The position numbers and the translations under genes are program-made. A DNA stretch of 64,000 nt from Arthrinium phaeospermum. Its lineage: Eukaryota; Ascomycota; Sordariomycetes; Amphisphaeriales; Apiosporaceae. Below, piece after piece: positions 22,181 to 32,795 of this stretch. The stretch is from positions 1,860,001 to 1,924,000 of the forward strand of contig QYRS01000004.1 in the NCBI GenBank assembly GCA_006503535.1. The letters are read 5' to 3'. Below the pieces are notes generated by a model. The model worked only from the letters and a program-made list of their open reading frames with translations. It was not told the origin of the DNA and did no database searches. The stretch's first letter is position 1, and each line of letters begins with the position of its first letter.

Positions 22181-23425
22181 TTAGCAGAAACGGGACGGGG
22201 TCTGCTTGGTGATGACGCCTGCGTTGACGAGGTCGACGTAGCTCCAGTAGTCCTTCTGGACGCCCTCGCCGTCGACGGGGGTGTCGGAGTAGGAGACGGC
22301 GTTCCAGAAGGCGCCGCCGCTGGCGTCGCGCTGCCAGGCGAAGCGCTGGGTGTCGAAGAGGGCGCGGCGCTGGTCGACGGCGAGCGAGTTGTTGTTGGCG
22401 GCCTGGAGGGCCCACTCGCCGATGAAGGTCGGGAACTTCTTGTCCGCCGCCACGACGCGCGACTGGCTGCAGATCTTGGGCGCCAGGTAGCGCGCGAAGG
22501 CGTCGGGCACGGCGAAATAGTACACGTGCACGTCCATGACCAGGTTGGGCCGCGGCGCGAACTGGGGCGCCCAGAAGGCGGCGCCCTGGAAGCTGTCCTG
22601 CAGCATCACGGGGATGCGCGGGTCCACCGCGTCCACTTTGGCCAGCACCCCGTTCATGTACTTGAGGATCCAGTCGGCGGCGCTCTGGGACAGGCCCTCG
22701 GGCATGGCGAACTTCTCGAGGTTGTCGGCGGCCTCGTTGAGGGGCGAGAGGGTGAAGGAGTTGAGGTGGCCGCTGTCCTTCATGAAGGCGAGGACGGCGT
22801 CGACGGCGGCGTAGCTGTAGTCGAGGTTGGTCTGGTTGTTGAACCAGAACGTGTGGCCGAAGGTCTCGCCGATGTCGAGGCCGTTGACGCCGCCGGGCAG
22901 CGAGTGCAGGTCGATGATGACGTGCATGCCGTACGTCTCGATGGCGTAGTTGGCGATGGTACTGAGGAACTTCTGCTGGTTGCCGCGGTGGTACTGGGAT
23001 CCGGGCACGTCGATCCAGGCGGCGTAGGTGGTGGGCACGCGCAGGACGTTGACGCCCACGCTGGCCAGCGCGTCGACGGTGCTGGTGTTGAGGAAGGAGG
23101 CGTAGCGGGCCTCGAAGACGGCGCTGCACCGGTCGCCCAGCGCCGCGCACAGCGTCCACTCGTCGGGCGTCTCGGCGGCCGCCCCGCCGAGCGACCTCCA
23201 CCACTCCACGTCGTGCACCTTCTCCTTGGCCAGCCAGGCGCCCAGGTTGGCGCCGTTGCCCTTGAATGTCCTCCAGTCAAGGAACTCATCTTTTGGAGGA
23301 CCCGGAGGACCCGGGGCTGCAGGTCCGGGGGGTCCCCGAGGGGGTATCGGCGGCGACGGGGGCGGTGGCGCAGCAGAAGCTGCGCTTGCTAGCAGGCCAG
23401 AGTATAATATGGTGGACAGACGCAT
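22181..23425 (-). CDS. Secreted GH5 glucan beta-glucosidase (exo-1,3-glucanase-like)
   Basis: This single-exon gene encodes 414 residues with a signal peptide of about 19 residues (MRLSTILYSGLLASAASA). A Pro/Gly-rich linker follows (about residues 20-45), then a glycoside hydrolase family 5 domain. GH5 signposts are GANLGAWL near residue 60, NVLRVPTTYAAW, HVIIDLHSLPGG, the acid/base glutamate E231 in LSPLNEAA, DVHVYYF, and the nucleophile E337 in FIGEWAL. The layout matches the fungal EXG1 exo-beta-1,3-glucanase subgroup, which trims cell-wall beta-glucan from non-reducing ends. The exact substrate is inferred. The Pro-rich stretch between signal peptide and domain is a possible O-glycosylated spacer. 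GC-rich third positions make long shadow ORFs on the opposite strand. Confidence 0.9.
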   Translation of the reverse strand: MRLSTILYSGLLASAASAAPPPPSPPIPPRGPPGPAAPGPPGPPKDEFLDWRTFKGNGANLGAWLAKEKVHDVEWWRSLGGAAAETPDEWTLCAALGDRCSAVFEARYASFLNTSTVDALASVGVNVLRVPTTYAAWIDVPGSQYHRGNQQKFLSTIANYAIETYGMHVIIDLHSLPGGVNGLDIGETFGHTFWFNNQTNLDYSYAAVDAVLAFMKDSGHLNSFTLSPLNEAADNLEKFAMPEGLSQSAADWILKYMNGVLAKVDAVDPRIPVMLQDSFQGAAFWAPQFAPRPNLVMDVHVYYFAVPDAFARYLAPKICSQSRVVAADKKFPTFIGEWALQAANNNSLAVDQRRALFDTQRFAWQRDASGGAFWNAVSYSDTPVDGEGVQKDYWSYVDLVNAGVITKQTPSRFC

Positions 23426-24846
23426 CTTTTCGACTGGTTATGAGATATAAAGGAGTGAATATCTAAGATGAGTAACGCTGCTCCCCAAAAGGGAAATGCT
23501 CTTGCACTTATACATATATGTACATACGCTACCCTCTCTCGCGTTACACATAGCAGATTCAATTTCAACCAAACGGCACCGAACCTCACCGCTAACGTTT
23601 GGCTCCCGGTTTGACCGGTCTTACTACTTACTCACTACCCGATGCAAGGAACAAGAGGTGAATTTCATGCGCTTTAGTGAGACTTGAAGCCCCTCCCGCC
23701 CCTTCGTCGGTGCTAGTGACTTCTTAGCTTCAATGCCAATGAGCGGCAGGGCACGCTGTAGTTGACGGTTGACCCGCAACACACACTATAGACGCGACGG
23801 TCTGCAGCGTCAGTTTCACGAAGATAGAGAGGCCCGTGTATGCGTGGAGATTCAGGTGAAATTGGTAGACTGACTCTCATGGGGCTGGCCCTGTCAAAAA
23901 GCGAGCCTCACTTCTAGCTCCCTTCATCGACTTCTAAAGTCGGCGCCGGCCCTGCCAGTCCCACAGCCCGGGAAGCAACGACGTCCTTCATGACAAGCGG
24001 CAGTGGCACTTGCGTTTCTTACAAGCTTTTCCCCTTCCTGATCGGGAAAGCAACGAGAAATGGATAGAGAGGTTAGTGTGACTTTAGAAAGTAGCTGATT
24101 GTGTACGATGTTACTTGATGAAAATGTGGCCAGGCACAAGGTTAGCCAAAGAAACAACGCATTTGATCAGTCGATTTTGAATAACACTTATGAAATGATG
24201 AGAAACTAGCAAGCTGGTCGAGTAACACCGTGACCGCAAGCCTTGGGCTTACATGCAGAGATATGTAAGTCGGCGGCTCTAATGTATGAGGACGGAGCAA
24301 GAGATGGAGGACGTTGGGAGGTGAGCGCGCTAAAGGGTTCCATTGAGCCCACCGCCCCCAGCGCGTATCGATCTACTTGTACAGGGCAGAGTACAGGGGG
24401 GCGCTAATGCTAAGGCTGGATTTCTGATGAAACCTCGGAAAAGCCCCCTCTTTCACAATGCAATTTCACCATGCCACGGAAAAATGAGGATTGGAAACAG
24501 AGATAATTGATGGGTTTGTTAGCAATCCTGAATCGATAATGATATATTCCCAGAAGATAAGTCTGCGGGCGTCTCAAGTTGGGCACCAAGTGTACTGACA
24601 GCAAGTCGGCAAAAGCCCGGCGCTGGAGAAGGTACAAGGGTTTCAAAGAAAGATGGCCTGAACCCAGATCAGCCCGAGCCGAGTGGGGTTCTTGTTCAAC
24701 CTATTTGCCCGGAACACGCAACCGAGATCGATCTTGTTGCTTGTAACCTACTACTAACCCTTTGTTTCCATAGCACTCTTCATTTCATTGGCCAATTGAT
24801 TGAGTATGTCTTGCTTCGTTGATGGCTATTGTCGGCACTCATAAAC
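23426..24846. other. Divergent intergenic region, GH5 and exonuclease genes
   Basis: About 1.4 kb lies between two head-to-head starts and holds both promoters. No gene-like ORF is seen. Confidence 0.5.
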
Positions 24847-26910
24847 ATGTCGTCGAGCCAATCACAACCAGAGCCTGCGGGCGGGCCAAACCCAACATCG
24901 CCATCAATACCTGCAAACCACAAGCCGCCCGCAGAGAAACCTGCCTGGCCCTTGTCCTATCGCCTAAAGACCCCCATCCCCAAGGCAGTCCCCAGTAGCT
25001 ACAATGGGTCGCCACAACAGCAGCAGCAGCTCCAGCGCCAGTGGTGGCACTATTATCGGTATAGCAATGCGCAAGGCCACAATCCCGCCCTAATCTATTG
25101 CACCACCAAGGAGCAATCTCAGAAGGCCGCCGAGTTCTTTCTGGGCCTGCCTGTTGTCGGCTTTGACATGGAGTGGCCCTGGGACGCCCACAAGCGCACC
25201 GACCTCAAGAACAAAGTAGCTTTGATACAGCTGGCCAGCGAAGGCAGAATCGCCCTCTTTCATATCGCCTTACACCAGGGGAGCACCGTGGACGACCTCA
25301 TTGCCCCTGCCTTGCGGGCCGTACTAGAGTCGCCCTCCATCTCCAAAGTTGGCGTAGGCGTCATGAATGCCGACTTTGCAAGGCTTGTCCAGTTCTTCAA
25401 GCTCGAGCCCAAGGGTGCTTTCGAGCTGAGCCACCTGCACAACCTGGTACAGTATGGCGATGAAGAATACGACATGATCACAACCAAACTTGTTGGACTC
25501 GCCAGACAAGTAGAAGAGCACCTGGGGTTTCCCCTCTGGAAGGGCAAGACAAGGACAAGCGACTGGAGTAAACCTTTAAACCGGGACCAGCTTACCTACG
25601 CGGCCGATGACGCCTATGCTGGCTTCATGCTATACCACCGTATGGACGCCAAGCGCTTGGCCATGGCCATTGTACCGACGCTCCCAGTGCATGTGGATCA
25701 ATATCCGGGCGTCCAAGACCGGTTGAGTGGTATGATGAACAACCGGAGCGTGTGGTTACGACCCGAACGGCCCGGTGCTGGCATTTACACTGCACCAGAC
25801 TTCTTTCGTAAAGCCAAAGGCATACCCATTGTGAAGCGAGACGAAAAGGCCGGCGCATCTCATGAGAAAACAGCAGATCGCGGCGAGAAGCGAAAGGAGC
25901 CCGAGGAGGGTGCTGCTCCACCCGACACGAAGAAGAGTAGCCCAAAGGTGCCAAAGTTGGAAGAAACGGCTCTCAGTGACGACGTCAAAGCAGAGCTACA
26001 CGAACTTCTCAAGGCGCAGCGGACACGAACTGCCCAAGCAGAAAAGGTCCCCGCGTATTGCGTGGCAACTAATGCCGAACTCGAGACACTCGTCGCTAGG
26101 CGTCCCACAACGAAACAACAGCTGCTCAAAATCCGGGGGACCGGACCGCGGAAGGTAGAGAAGTACGGAGAGCTCTGGCTGGACATCATTAGAACGTTTT
26201 TGAATGAAAAGAGAGTGCCCTTGGCCGAACAGAAGCAACCTGTAACACCGAAGGCCAACGTCGTCAAACGTGTAGGCCAGAGTTTGGAATTCAAGGGATC
26301 ACCGCCAACGCCACGAATAAATACGGGCTTGTCGTTTTCGATGGCGGATGCTAGCATGACTGCCGACGAAAACAAGCGAGCCCGGGAAGATTCCTCCTCT
26401 GATGAGTCGGCATTTGGCTCGCCCATCCCGTCACCCTCAAGAGAGAATGTCGAGCGCAGACGATATGATGTACTTCCACCTCAGAGGAATCCGGCTGAGG
26501 ATGCTTTGGGTCGTCCTTCCCCTGGAAAACTGGGGGAAAGGGGCAATGTGGCGGCGCTGCCAAAACCTGCGGCAGCAGCTCCAGTGGCATCAGCCTCGAC
26601 TCCTTCGCGCGCACGTCCAGACACAAGCCCCTCCCTATCGAAAGATGCCATGATATTCGAGAAGAAGTTGACGGCCCTAAGCCGCATGGTCATCTCGAAG
26701 CTCCCGCCGGAGCAACGCTCTCCAAATGGCCCGCCACTCATTTCGGATGCCGCCATCAGGCAACTGGCCCTCAACCCGCCCAGCACGGCGCAAGAACTGC
26801 TGCACATCCAAGGCATAGCGCCTTTTGTGCGGGCATGTGCGAATGCCAAGATCGATCTCATGGGCAACATTGCCAAGTGGAGACCTGTTGCAGAGGCCTC
26901 ACCTACTTGA
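24847..26910 (+). CDS. WRN-type 3'-5' exonuclease with HRDC domain
   Basis: This is an uninterrupted 687-residue protein. The ATG at 24847 was chosen because the longer frame begins only at a TTG. The DEDDy exonuclease domain spans about residues 80-275. Motif I is VVGFDMEW (D107, E109), motif II is NADFARL (D176) and motif III is YAADD (Y251, D255). The wording GFDMEWP...KVALIQLA...LFHI is closer to Werner-type exonucleases than to Rrp6. An HRDC domain follows (AELHELLKAQRTRTAQ to IRTFLNE, about residues 375-450). A basic, Pro/Ser-rich linker leads to a second HRDC/HTH-like helical module near the C-terminus (TAQELLHIQGIAPFVRACAN). No helicase motifs are present. It likely trims 3' ends in DNA repair or RNA processing. 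Confidence 0.87.
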   Translation: MSSSQSQPEPAGGPNPTSPSIPANHKPPAEKPAWPLSYRLKTPIPKAVPSSYNGSPQQQQQLQRQWWHYYRYSNAQGHNPALIYCTTKEQSQKAAEFFLGLPVVGFDMEWPWDAHKRTDLKNKVALIQLASEGRIALFHIALHQGSTVDDLIAPALRAVLESPSISKVGVGVMNADFARLVQFFKLEPKGAFELSHLHNLVQYGDEEYDMITTKLVGLARQVEEHLGFPLWKGKTRTSDWSKPLNRDQLTYAADDAYAGFMLYHRMDAKRLAMAIVPTLPVHVDQYPGVQDRLSGMMNNRSVWLRPERPGAGIYTAPDFFRKAKGIPIVKRDEKAGASHEKTADRGEKRKEPEEGAAPPDTKKSSPKVPKLEETALSDDVKAELHELLKAQRTRTAQAEKVPAYCVATNAELETLVARRPTTKQQLLKIRGTGPRKVEKYGELWLDIIRTFLNEKRVPLAEQKQPVTPKANVVKRVGQSLEFKGSPPTPRINTGLSFSMADASMTADENKRAREDSSSDESAFGSPIPSPSRENVERRRYDVLPPQRNPAEDALGRPSPGKLGERGNVAALPKPAAAAPVASASTPSRARPDTSPSLSKDAMIFEKKLTALSRMVISKLPPEQRSPNGPPLISDAAIRQLALNPPSTAQELLHIQGIAPFVRACANAKIDLMGNIAKWRPVAEASPT

Positions 26911-28190
26911 GAAGCGAAGTTGGTGTTGGCTTCCAGATTTGATGAGCTATGAACTTATGGAATGACGCCTACGGTGTGCTGCTATCATCTGAACTAAATG
27001 TCTGGCATTTTGCTTGGGGGTCAGTTCATGACGCAAAAGTCTTGGTTTTGGCCATGGTATGCAATAAATATGGCTCAGGGATGAGGGCACTTGGCATCGA
27101 TGATATTCTCACCTGGTATTGCATCAATTTGCCGCGGCTACTAGCTGTCATCGCAAGTCATGCTCGATACCGTGCTATGCCCTTCCTATCTGTCCCCGAG
27201 GCGTGCTTGTTTCTTGTTCGTGCAACTCTTACAGCTTCATAAAGGAGAGGGGTTGCGCGGCAGTACGCGCGCAAAAAATATGGCCGCGACGATATCATCA
27301 AGCACACCTGCCTATCCCCTGCTACAACGTCGCCGGGCGCGACGCGCCTGTACCACATCGCTTCCGATATAAATATGAGTGCAACCAATGCGTGCCGCAG
27401 CTCGCAACTCAAGGAGGCAGACCAGCAACGAAACGACGCCTCGCCCAGCCCTTACTACTTCTCCGTGTGTTTGCGCATGGGACAAAGGATAATAAGCGAG
27501 ATACCGACCTGCCTGAAGAAAAGTGATAGTTCGAACAATGATAATCATTATTATTATATGGTCGGGTCCATCTACACACACCGGGTCTGGCATGCTCGGA
27601 AGGCTTGGCGTCGTGGGCCAAGGCTGGAGGGTTGCACACATTTGAGGTCTGGGGGCTGGACAAGGTGGACAAGAGCTTAGGTTAGTTAGCTAACCTGTTT
27701 CTTCGCATTACTTGGATACATTGCTATTCGCTTTTTCCAAGCACAACAATATATTGTCATTGCTTTGTTGGAATCAATCGCTCGATCTGAATCTCGTGTG
27801 CCTCGAATGCGACAAGAGCGTAGTACGCCCTGTGTCAGCCGAATTTTCCCAAAACTGGTTATCCTCTCTATCCCAGACGGAAGTCACGAAAGCAAACCAC
27901 TTCCGAGCTTATTTCCACTGGCACAAAAGCTTAAGCAATGTAGGAGGCAAGGGGTTAAGTCTATTTGATATATCCTCTGTAATCATGGCAAGAGAAGTGT
28001 CTTCAAATCTATAATAACAATGCCCAATTCCGCTAACTCCGCGAGAAGTCCCCCATCTTCTCGTCATGGACACACGAACCCTGGGTTCTCTGGATTCCGC
28101 TGTAGTGTAGTAGTAACACAGTAAACAAAAGGAAAGAGCGGGATGCAGTATCCTAAGAATACAAAGGTCATATCGCTAAGGCCGGTCCGC
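26911..28190. other. Intergenic, convergent 3' ends
   Basis: About 1.3 kb separates the exonuclease stop and the LETM1 stop. Small ORFs overlap in several frames without protein-like composition. Confidence 0.55.
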
Positions 28191-29792
28191 TTAGTTGTCG
28201 GACTTCTTCGCCTCAAGCTTCTTCTCAGCCACACCGTCAGCCTCAGCTTGCACGGCTTCGCTAACTTGAGACTTTTCCACACCGGCCTGATCGGCCGATG
28301 CTTGACGCTCCTCCTTCTCGTCAATATCCTCCACGTCTCTAGGTGTCGCCAGACCAGTCTCCTGGTTCTCCTGGTTCTGCTCGTTCTCCTCATCGATAAG
28401 CTCCTGTTGCTCCTTGAGAACCTCAAGACGCTGGCGGTTGGTGGCAGCACCCTCAGCGTTGTGCACCTCGAGTTCGATCTCGTGGAACAGCTCCTCAGGG
28501 ATAGAGGACAGAACGCCAGTGAGGGCCTCGATCTGGGCGTCGAAGCCGGTGGACTGCGCGCTCTGGCCGTAGTGGTAGGCGTTGCTAAGGACCAGGAGCG
28601 TAGACGGGACGCCATGCTTCAGGCGCAGGTCAAGCCACGACTGCAGGTCCTCTCTTAACCTAGCGGGGGAAACGCCGTGTGTCTTGATGCCTCGGCTGGC
28701 GCAGGCCATCTGGAGCTCCGCAACATTCAGGCTGTCGATGCCCTCGTAGCTGATGGCCTTGTCGTCCCGCTTGATTTGTCGCATGCGGTGACGGACTTGG
28801 TAGCGCAGCATCATGTCAGTGCCGAACGTGTTCAGGTTCATGTAGCGGCACATGGACACCAATTGCGGCCTTGAGAGGTTGTCCAAGGTCAGATCGTCCC
28901 TGAAAACCTTGCAGACCTTGATGACATCCTCAGTAGTGGGCTGTTCGCCAGTCGCGCGCAGCTTTCGGAAGAAAGTACCAAACTCCTCCTTGGCGGCGGT
29001 AGCCGCGGTCAGAGGCAGGCCGGTCTCCTTGAGGGTAGTGCGCAAGAAACCGCTAACCTCTTTCCGTGTAGCCCGCAGGGTTGCAGCCTTCTTGTCTTTG
29101 GTATTCTGCCCCTCGTATGTGCTGGGAAGCAGGTTGGGGAAGATCTTCAGAGCGATGGGAAGGAGGGCCTCGGCGAAAGGCACGATGAGGAAGACTGAGA
29201 AGGGGACCAAGCGTCCCAAATCTTGGACGGTTCGCTGGAGTTGGCGGTTTTCTCTCCGTGTCAACTCGTAGCCGCCAGCCATCTTCATGGCCAACCTTGA
29301 GCTGATTCTGACTTCGGTTGCTAGCAGCTTCGTACCGTCCCAGTAATGTTGAATCTCGTGTCTAATCCTCTGGCCCAGGGTCAACTTCTTGCCCTGCTTC
29401 TCTTCCTTCCCCTTAGCTTCGACTTCCTTCTTCGCCGAAAGCTCAGTCAGCGTCTTGGCCTCGGCAGAAGACTCGCCGTGGGCAGGCGCTGTGACGGAGC
29501 CATCCTTCTTGGCCTCCGCGGCTGACGTCGTAGCGGGTTTGGATCCGTCCTTGGGTAGCGGCTTCTTAGCCTCCTCTACATTGAATCCTGGCGGCGGGGC
29601 GCCGGGAGGTCCTGTGGCGTGTCGGTCGGTAGAAACATTGCGGATCAGTAGTGCAAGCGCATATGTGTTTGCGGGCGAATTGCGCGAGTAGTGTCCGAGG
29701 GGAGATGCCAGGCCGACACCAGGTCGTATGGCTGTGCGGGTGAAGGCATTGCGGGCCACTGCCCGGCGGGCAACGTGGGATGATGCGCTCAT
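28191..29792 (-). CDS. LETM1/Mdm38 family mitochondrial inner-membrane protein
   Basis: This single-exon gene encodes 533 residues from ATG 29792 (MSASSHVARRAV); the open frame extends further only to a TTG. The first 50-60 residues are rich in Arg, Ser and Ala with almost no acid, as in a mitochondrial presequence. A Pro/Ala/Lys-rich linker follows, then RHEIQHYWDGTKLLATEV and one TM helix at about residues 194-218 (VPFSVFLIVPFAEALLP). The LETM ribosome-binding-like domain follows, with LKETGLPLT, LTLDNLSRPQLVSMCRYMNL, GIDSLNVAELQMACASRGIK and LREDLQSWLDLRL. The C-terminus is acidic and coiled. The family supports K+/H+ exchange across the inner membrane and membrane insertion of mitochondrially made proteins. 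Confidence 0.93.
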   Translation of the reverse strand: MSASSHVARRAVARNAFTRTAIRPGVGLASPLGHYSRNSPANTYALALLIRNVSTDRHATGPPGAPPPGFNVEEAKKPLPKDGSKPATTSAAEAKKDGSVTAPAHGESSAEAKTLTELSAKKEVEAKGKEEKQGKKLTLGQRIRHEIQHYWDGTKLLATEVRISSRLAMKMAGGYELTRRENRQLQRTVQDLGRLVPFSVFLIVPFAEALLPIALKIFPNLLPSTYEGQNTKDKKAATLRATRKEVSGFLRTTLKETGLPLTAATAAKEEFGTFFRKLRATGEQPTTEDVIKVCKVFRDDLTLDNLSRPQLVSMCRYMNLNTFGTDMMLRYQVRHRMRQIKRDDKAISYEGIDSLNVAELQMACASRGIKTHGVSPARLREDLQSWLDLRLKHGVPSTLLVLSNAYHYGQSAQSTGFDAQIEALTGVLSSIPEELFHEIELEVHNAEGAATNRQRLEVLKEQQELIDEENEQNQENQETGLATPRDVEDIDEKEERQASADQAGVEKSQVSEAVQAEADGVAEKKLEAKKSDN

Positions 29793-31040
29793 AGTCGAGA
29801 GCGCGGTGGATGTGGTCGGATTGTACAAAAAAGGAGGGACTGGCTGCTCGTACTAAGCTGGGTTGAACGAAGGGTGGGATTAAAAATCTGGAAAATATTG
29901 GTAGTACAAGTTGAGGATGTGAAGGTGTGTTAGAACTGGGTATGGGGAGGGTCGGAATTAAAGATGTACTACTAATAGGAATGGGAAAGAATCGAGAAGC
30001 TTGTTGAGGGTGATTGATAAAATGGGCGGGCATCTTTCGCTTGGCTCCTTCCAGGGTAGGTACTACACGTAGGTACGCTCGGCTAATTCCACCCACAGGA
30101 TGACAGGTAGCCAGGAGGCAGGTACCTTCTGTACCTGTTCTGTAGCAGTTCGATACATGCCCAGCGCTCCTGCCTCACGCCACTGCGAGTCTAGAATGCG
30201 CGACTCTCAATGCGTCTCGAGGTACCCCGGTACTTAGCGGGAGGTAAGTCCGACTTGTCCGATCGCAGGCCGACCTTCGGATTATAGAAAGACCGACTTT
30301 GCTCCTCCAGTCAAACACCCGTCATGTCGCAAAGATTCCATGTCATTGTAACCTAAAAATGGATCCTGGCGCCATTATATCTTCACCTACCGCACTTTCA
30401 ACTGCAAGCTGCAAGTGCTACCAAACCTACAGCCACGTCAGCAGCCCTGACAGGCTGGGGCTTCCGAACATCGCTCGGGACAGTGGAATCTTTTCAGGGG
30501 CAGCCAGCCTACTACCAAGCGTCCGAGTCGGCCTCTGGTTTACATACCTCCTAGCTTATTTAGAAAGCATAACAATTGTTATGTTTGGCTAGCGTCATGC
30601 CATCTGTCATCGTAATCATGCTCTCTTGGTCTTATTATTATTGTCAGCAACCGTAGTCGAAGCCAGCTGGAACATATAGAGGCATAGTCGAAGTACAGGT
30701 TGCGTGTCATGGGCGAGAACTGGAGATGATGTGCATTGATATTGCGAGGGGCCTTTGTTTGCTGTCTTTCAGCACCAAGGCCGCAACCATCTTCTCATTC
30801 TTGTCATGGCCCTCGCAATCAAAACACCCCAGGGCCAGAATGCGCTCAAGAAGAAGCAATGCAATAGCTATGGGTAGCGTTCTTATCTATTTGCTTAGCA
30901 TCATACATAAGCCAGGAGGAGCCTACTTGACTTTGTAGTATATGTACCTCCCTCCCAGGAGACACCTCAATGCCTATGATAGTCCTGGCGAGGGCTGTTC
31001 TCTTTCCTGATACGAGGCCCTCGTGCGCCGCCCTCTCAGC
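29793..31040. other. Divergent intergenic region, LETM1 and kinase-like genes
   Basis: This is 1.25 kb between head-to-head starts and contains both promoters. Several AGGTAC/GTACC-type words recur between 30055 and 30245. No gene-like ORF is seen. Confidence 0.5.
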
Positions 31041-32415
31041 ATGTCTCACCGCCAGACGGACCCCGTGGAAGCCGTCAAGAACATACAGCTCTTCTTTGAC
31101 CAAGACGGGCGCTATGCGACGGAGTGTTTCGTCAGCAACGGCGCGCTGGGGCATGTCTACAAGCTCAAGACGACGAAAGAAGCCGAAACACGACGGTTCA
31201 TCGTCAAGGTCCCTTTTAAGACAGTCCAAGATGTACCAGTGCGGGCACGACGCAACTCCATGACGGAAGAAGCAAGCTTAAAGGTTCGTGCACACGCCTG
31301 TATATATATATATATCTTGACCGTCTTGTGACTTGTGCGAAGAACGCTCGTAGCTGGTATAAATGTGTAACCGATGGTGGCAGGCGCTTCAAGCGGCGAT
31401 GCACGTGGTAAATAGATTTGAGATCCCGGACGACCCGCTCGATAAACCCGTCCCCCAGGGAGCCGTCTCCATCGTCAAAGGCTGGGTGTATATGGAATGG
31501 CTCGAGAACGGGACCCTCGAGCAATTCATAACCCGGGCCAAGGGCCGTTCGGCACCACTGCCCAACCGACTCATCTGGAGGCTCCTCATGTGCTGTAAGT
31601 TTCCCCTCTACGGATAATACTGCGACTGCATAGAGTTGACGGGCCACCTGTGTAGTCATCAGGATGCATATTGCTTTGGCTTGGCCCGCCAGTTATGCAG
31701 CAGGCAATATCAAGCTCGAAACCATCGAGGACGATCATCCCAGTTACATCCTATACAACTCAGATATTCATTCGCAGAATGGTACGTTAGCAACCATCCC
31801 TTTTAGGGGATGCAGCGCATTGACTAAGATTTCCCGTAGTGATGTTCGGGCACTTTTCTAGCGATGACTTGTTGGAGCACGAGATAACGCCGATACTGAA
31901 GATGATCGACTTGGGCGGCGTGGAGAAGAGAGCCACCCCCACAGTGTATGCATGGGATGCCGCGATCCAAAAGCTCTTGGCTTTTCTCCCTCAAGTGAGT
32001 TCGAACTACCTGGTCAGCCAGGGACACGGATTATGGATTGCTCTTTTACTGACATATACCTATTTTTTCAAAGGAGTTAGAGCCGCTGCTTTTTGCTGGC
32101 CGCGACCCCGATATGACTCTCAAGTATGACCCGAGGTTGGACATAGACTTGTACAGGCTCATAGATCCCAGTATGGGATCAGTGAACCTGGATCCAATGA
32201 GCCTGCATTATATGGAACAAGTTGCGACGGAAGCCATCCGCACGCGGACTGCGGCGTGGTACAGGGATAATATGCCCAGGAGCAACCTCGATGAGACAGA
32301 CGAGGCAGCTATAAGACTAGTTCGAGAGCTCATCCTTGAGCCCAACAACCCAACCGAGTCCGTAGCTGATGCGATGCAAGCCCTTATTGAGGGGCTTGAA
32401 TCACTGGAGATATGA
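31041..32415 (+). CDS. Divergent fungal protein kinase-like protein, five exons
   Basis: This encodes 358 residues in exons 31041-31283, 31384-31594, 31656-31781, 31840-31994 and 32074-32415; all junctions are GT-AG and frame-consistent. Reduced kinase motifs are visible: a glycine-loop-like SNGALGHVYKL near residues 32-42, an ATP-lysine candidate K56 in FIVK, hinge-like YMEWLENGTLEQFI, a catalytic loop SDIHSQN (D188...N193) in place of HRDxxxxN, and IDLGG (D217) in place of DFG. The protein stops after a short C-lobe. This is the pattern of divergent kinase-like proteins that have expanded in filamentous ascomycetes; activity is uncertain because His-Arg of HRD is lost. Intron 1 contains a TA microsatellite near 31300-31314. 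Confidence 0.75.
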
Positions 32416-32795
32416 GCCAGGCAGGCTGGGCTCCCAGTTGAACTAAGCTCGGCATATCACACACGAGTAGGGATGGATGACTTCGTGGCAAAGCACAATC
32501 GACATTCGTGTATATACTGCACTGTACATAATAATATGTAGAGCGACATGCTATCATGTGAGTCTTCACTGTGTGCCGACTTCTGAAAGAGGGGCATCGT
32601 AGACAAAAACATCATCAATAGCATCCCCTCTAGACCAATCACCAAATGTTAGCAGTACACATTCATAACTCATAATCCGTATCTTCATTTCTCATACAAA
32701 CGCCAATGTACCGACACGAGCAAGCAATGCAGGCAATAAGGGATCCCGATCGGTCGACTAGTAGCCAGCGCTATCAGAGCGTTATTTGTGGCCTG
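32416..32795. other. Short intergenic region, convergent 3' ends
   Basis: This 380-bp spacer lies between the kinase-like stop and the stop of the next minus-strand gene. Nothing else is seen. Confidence 0.6.

Noticed and set aside
22040..23392. 450-codon ORF on the plus strand opposite the GH5 gene
   Set aside because: It is a shadow of the GC-rich GH5 frame. The minus strand has a signal peptide and GH5 catalytic motifs; the plus strand is Val/Gly/Glu-rich without any domain.
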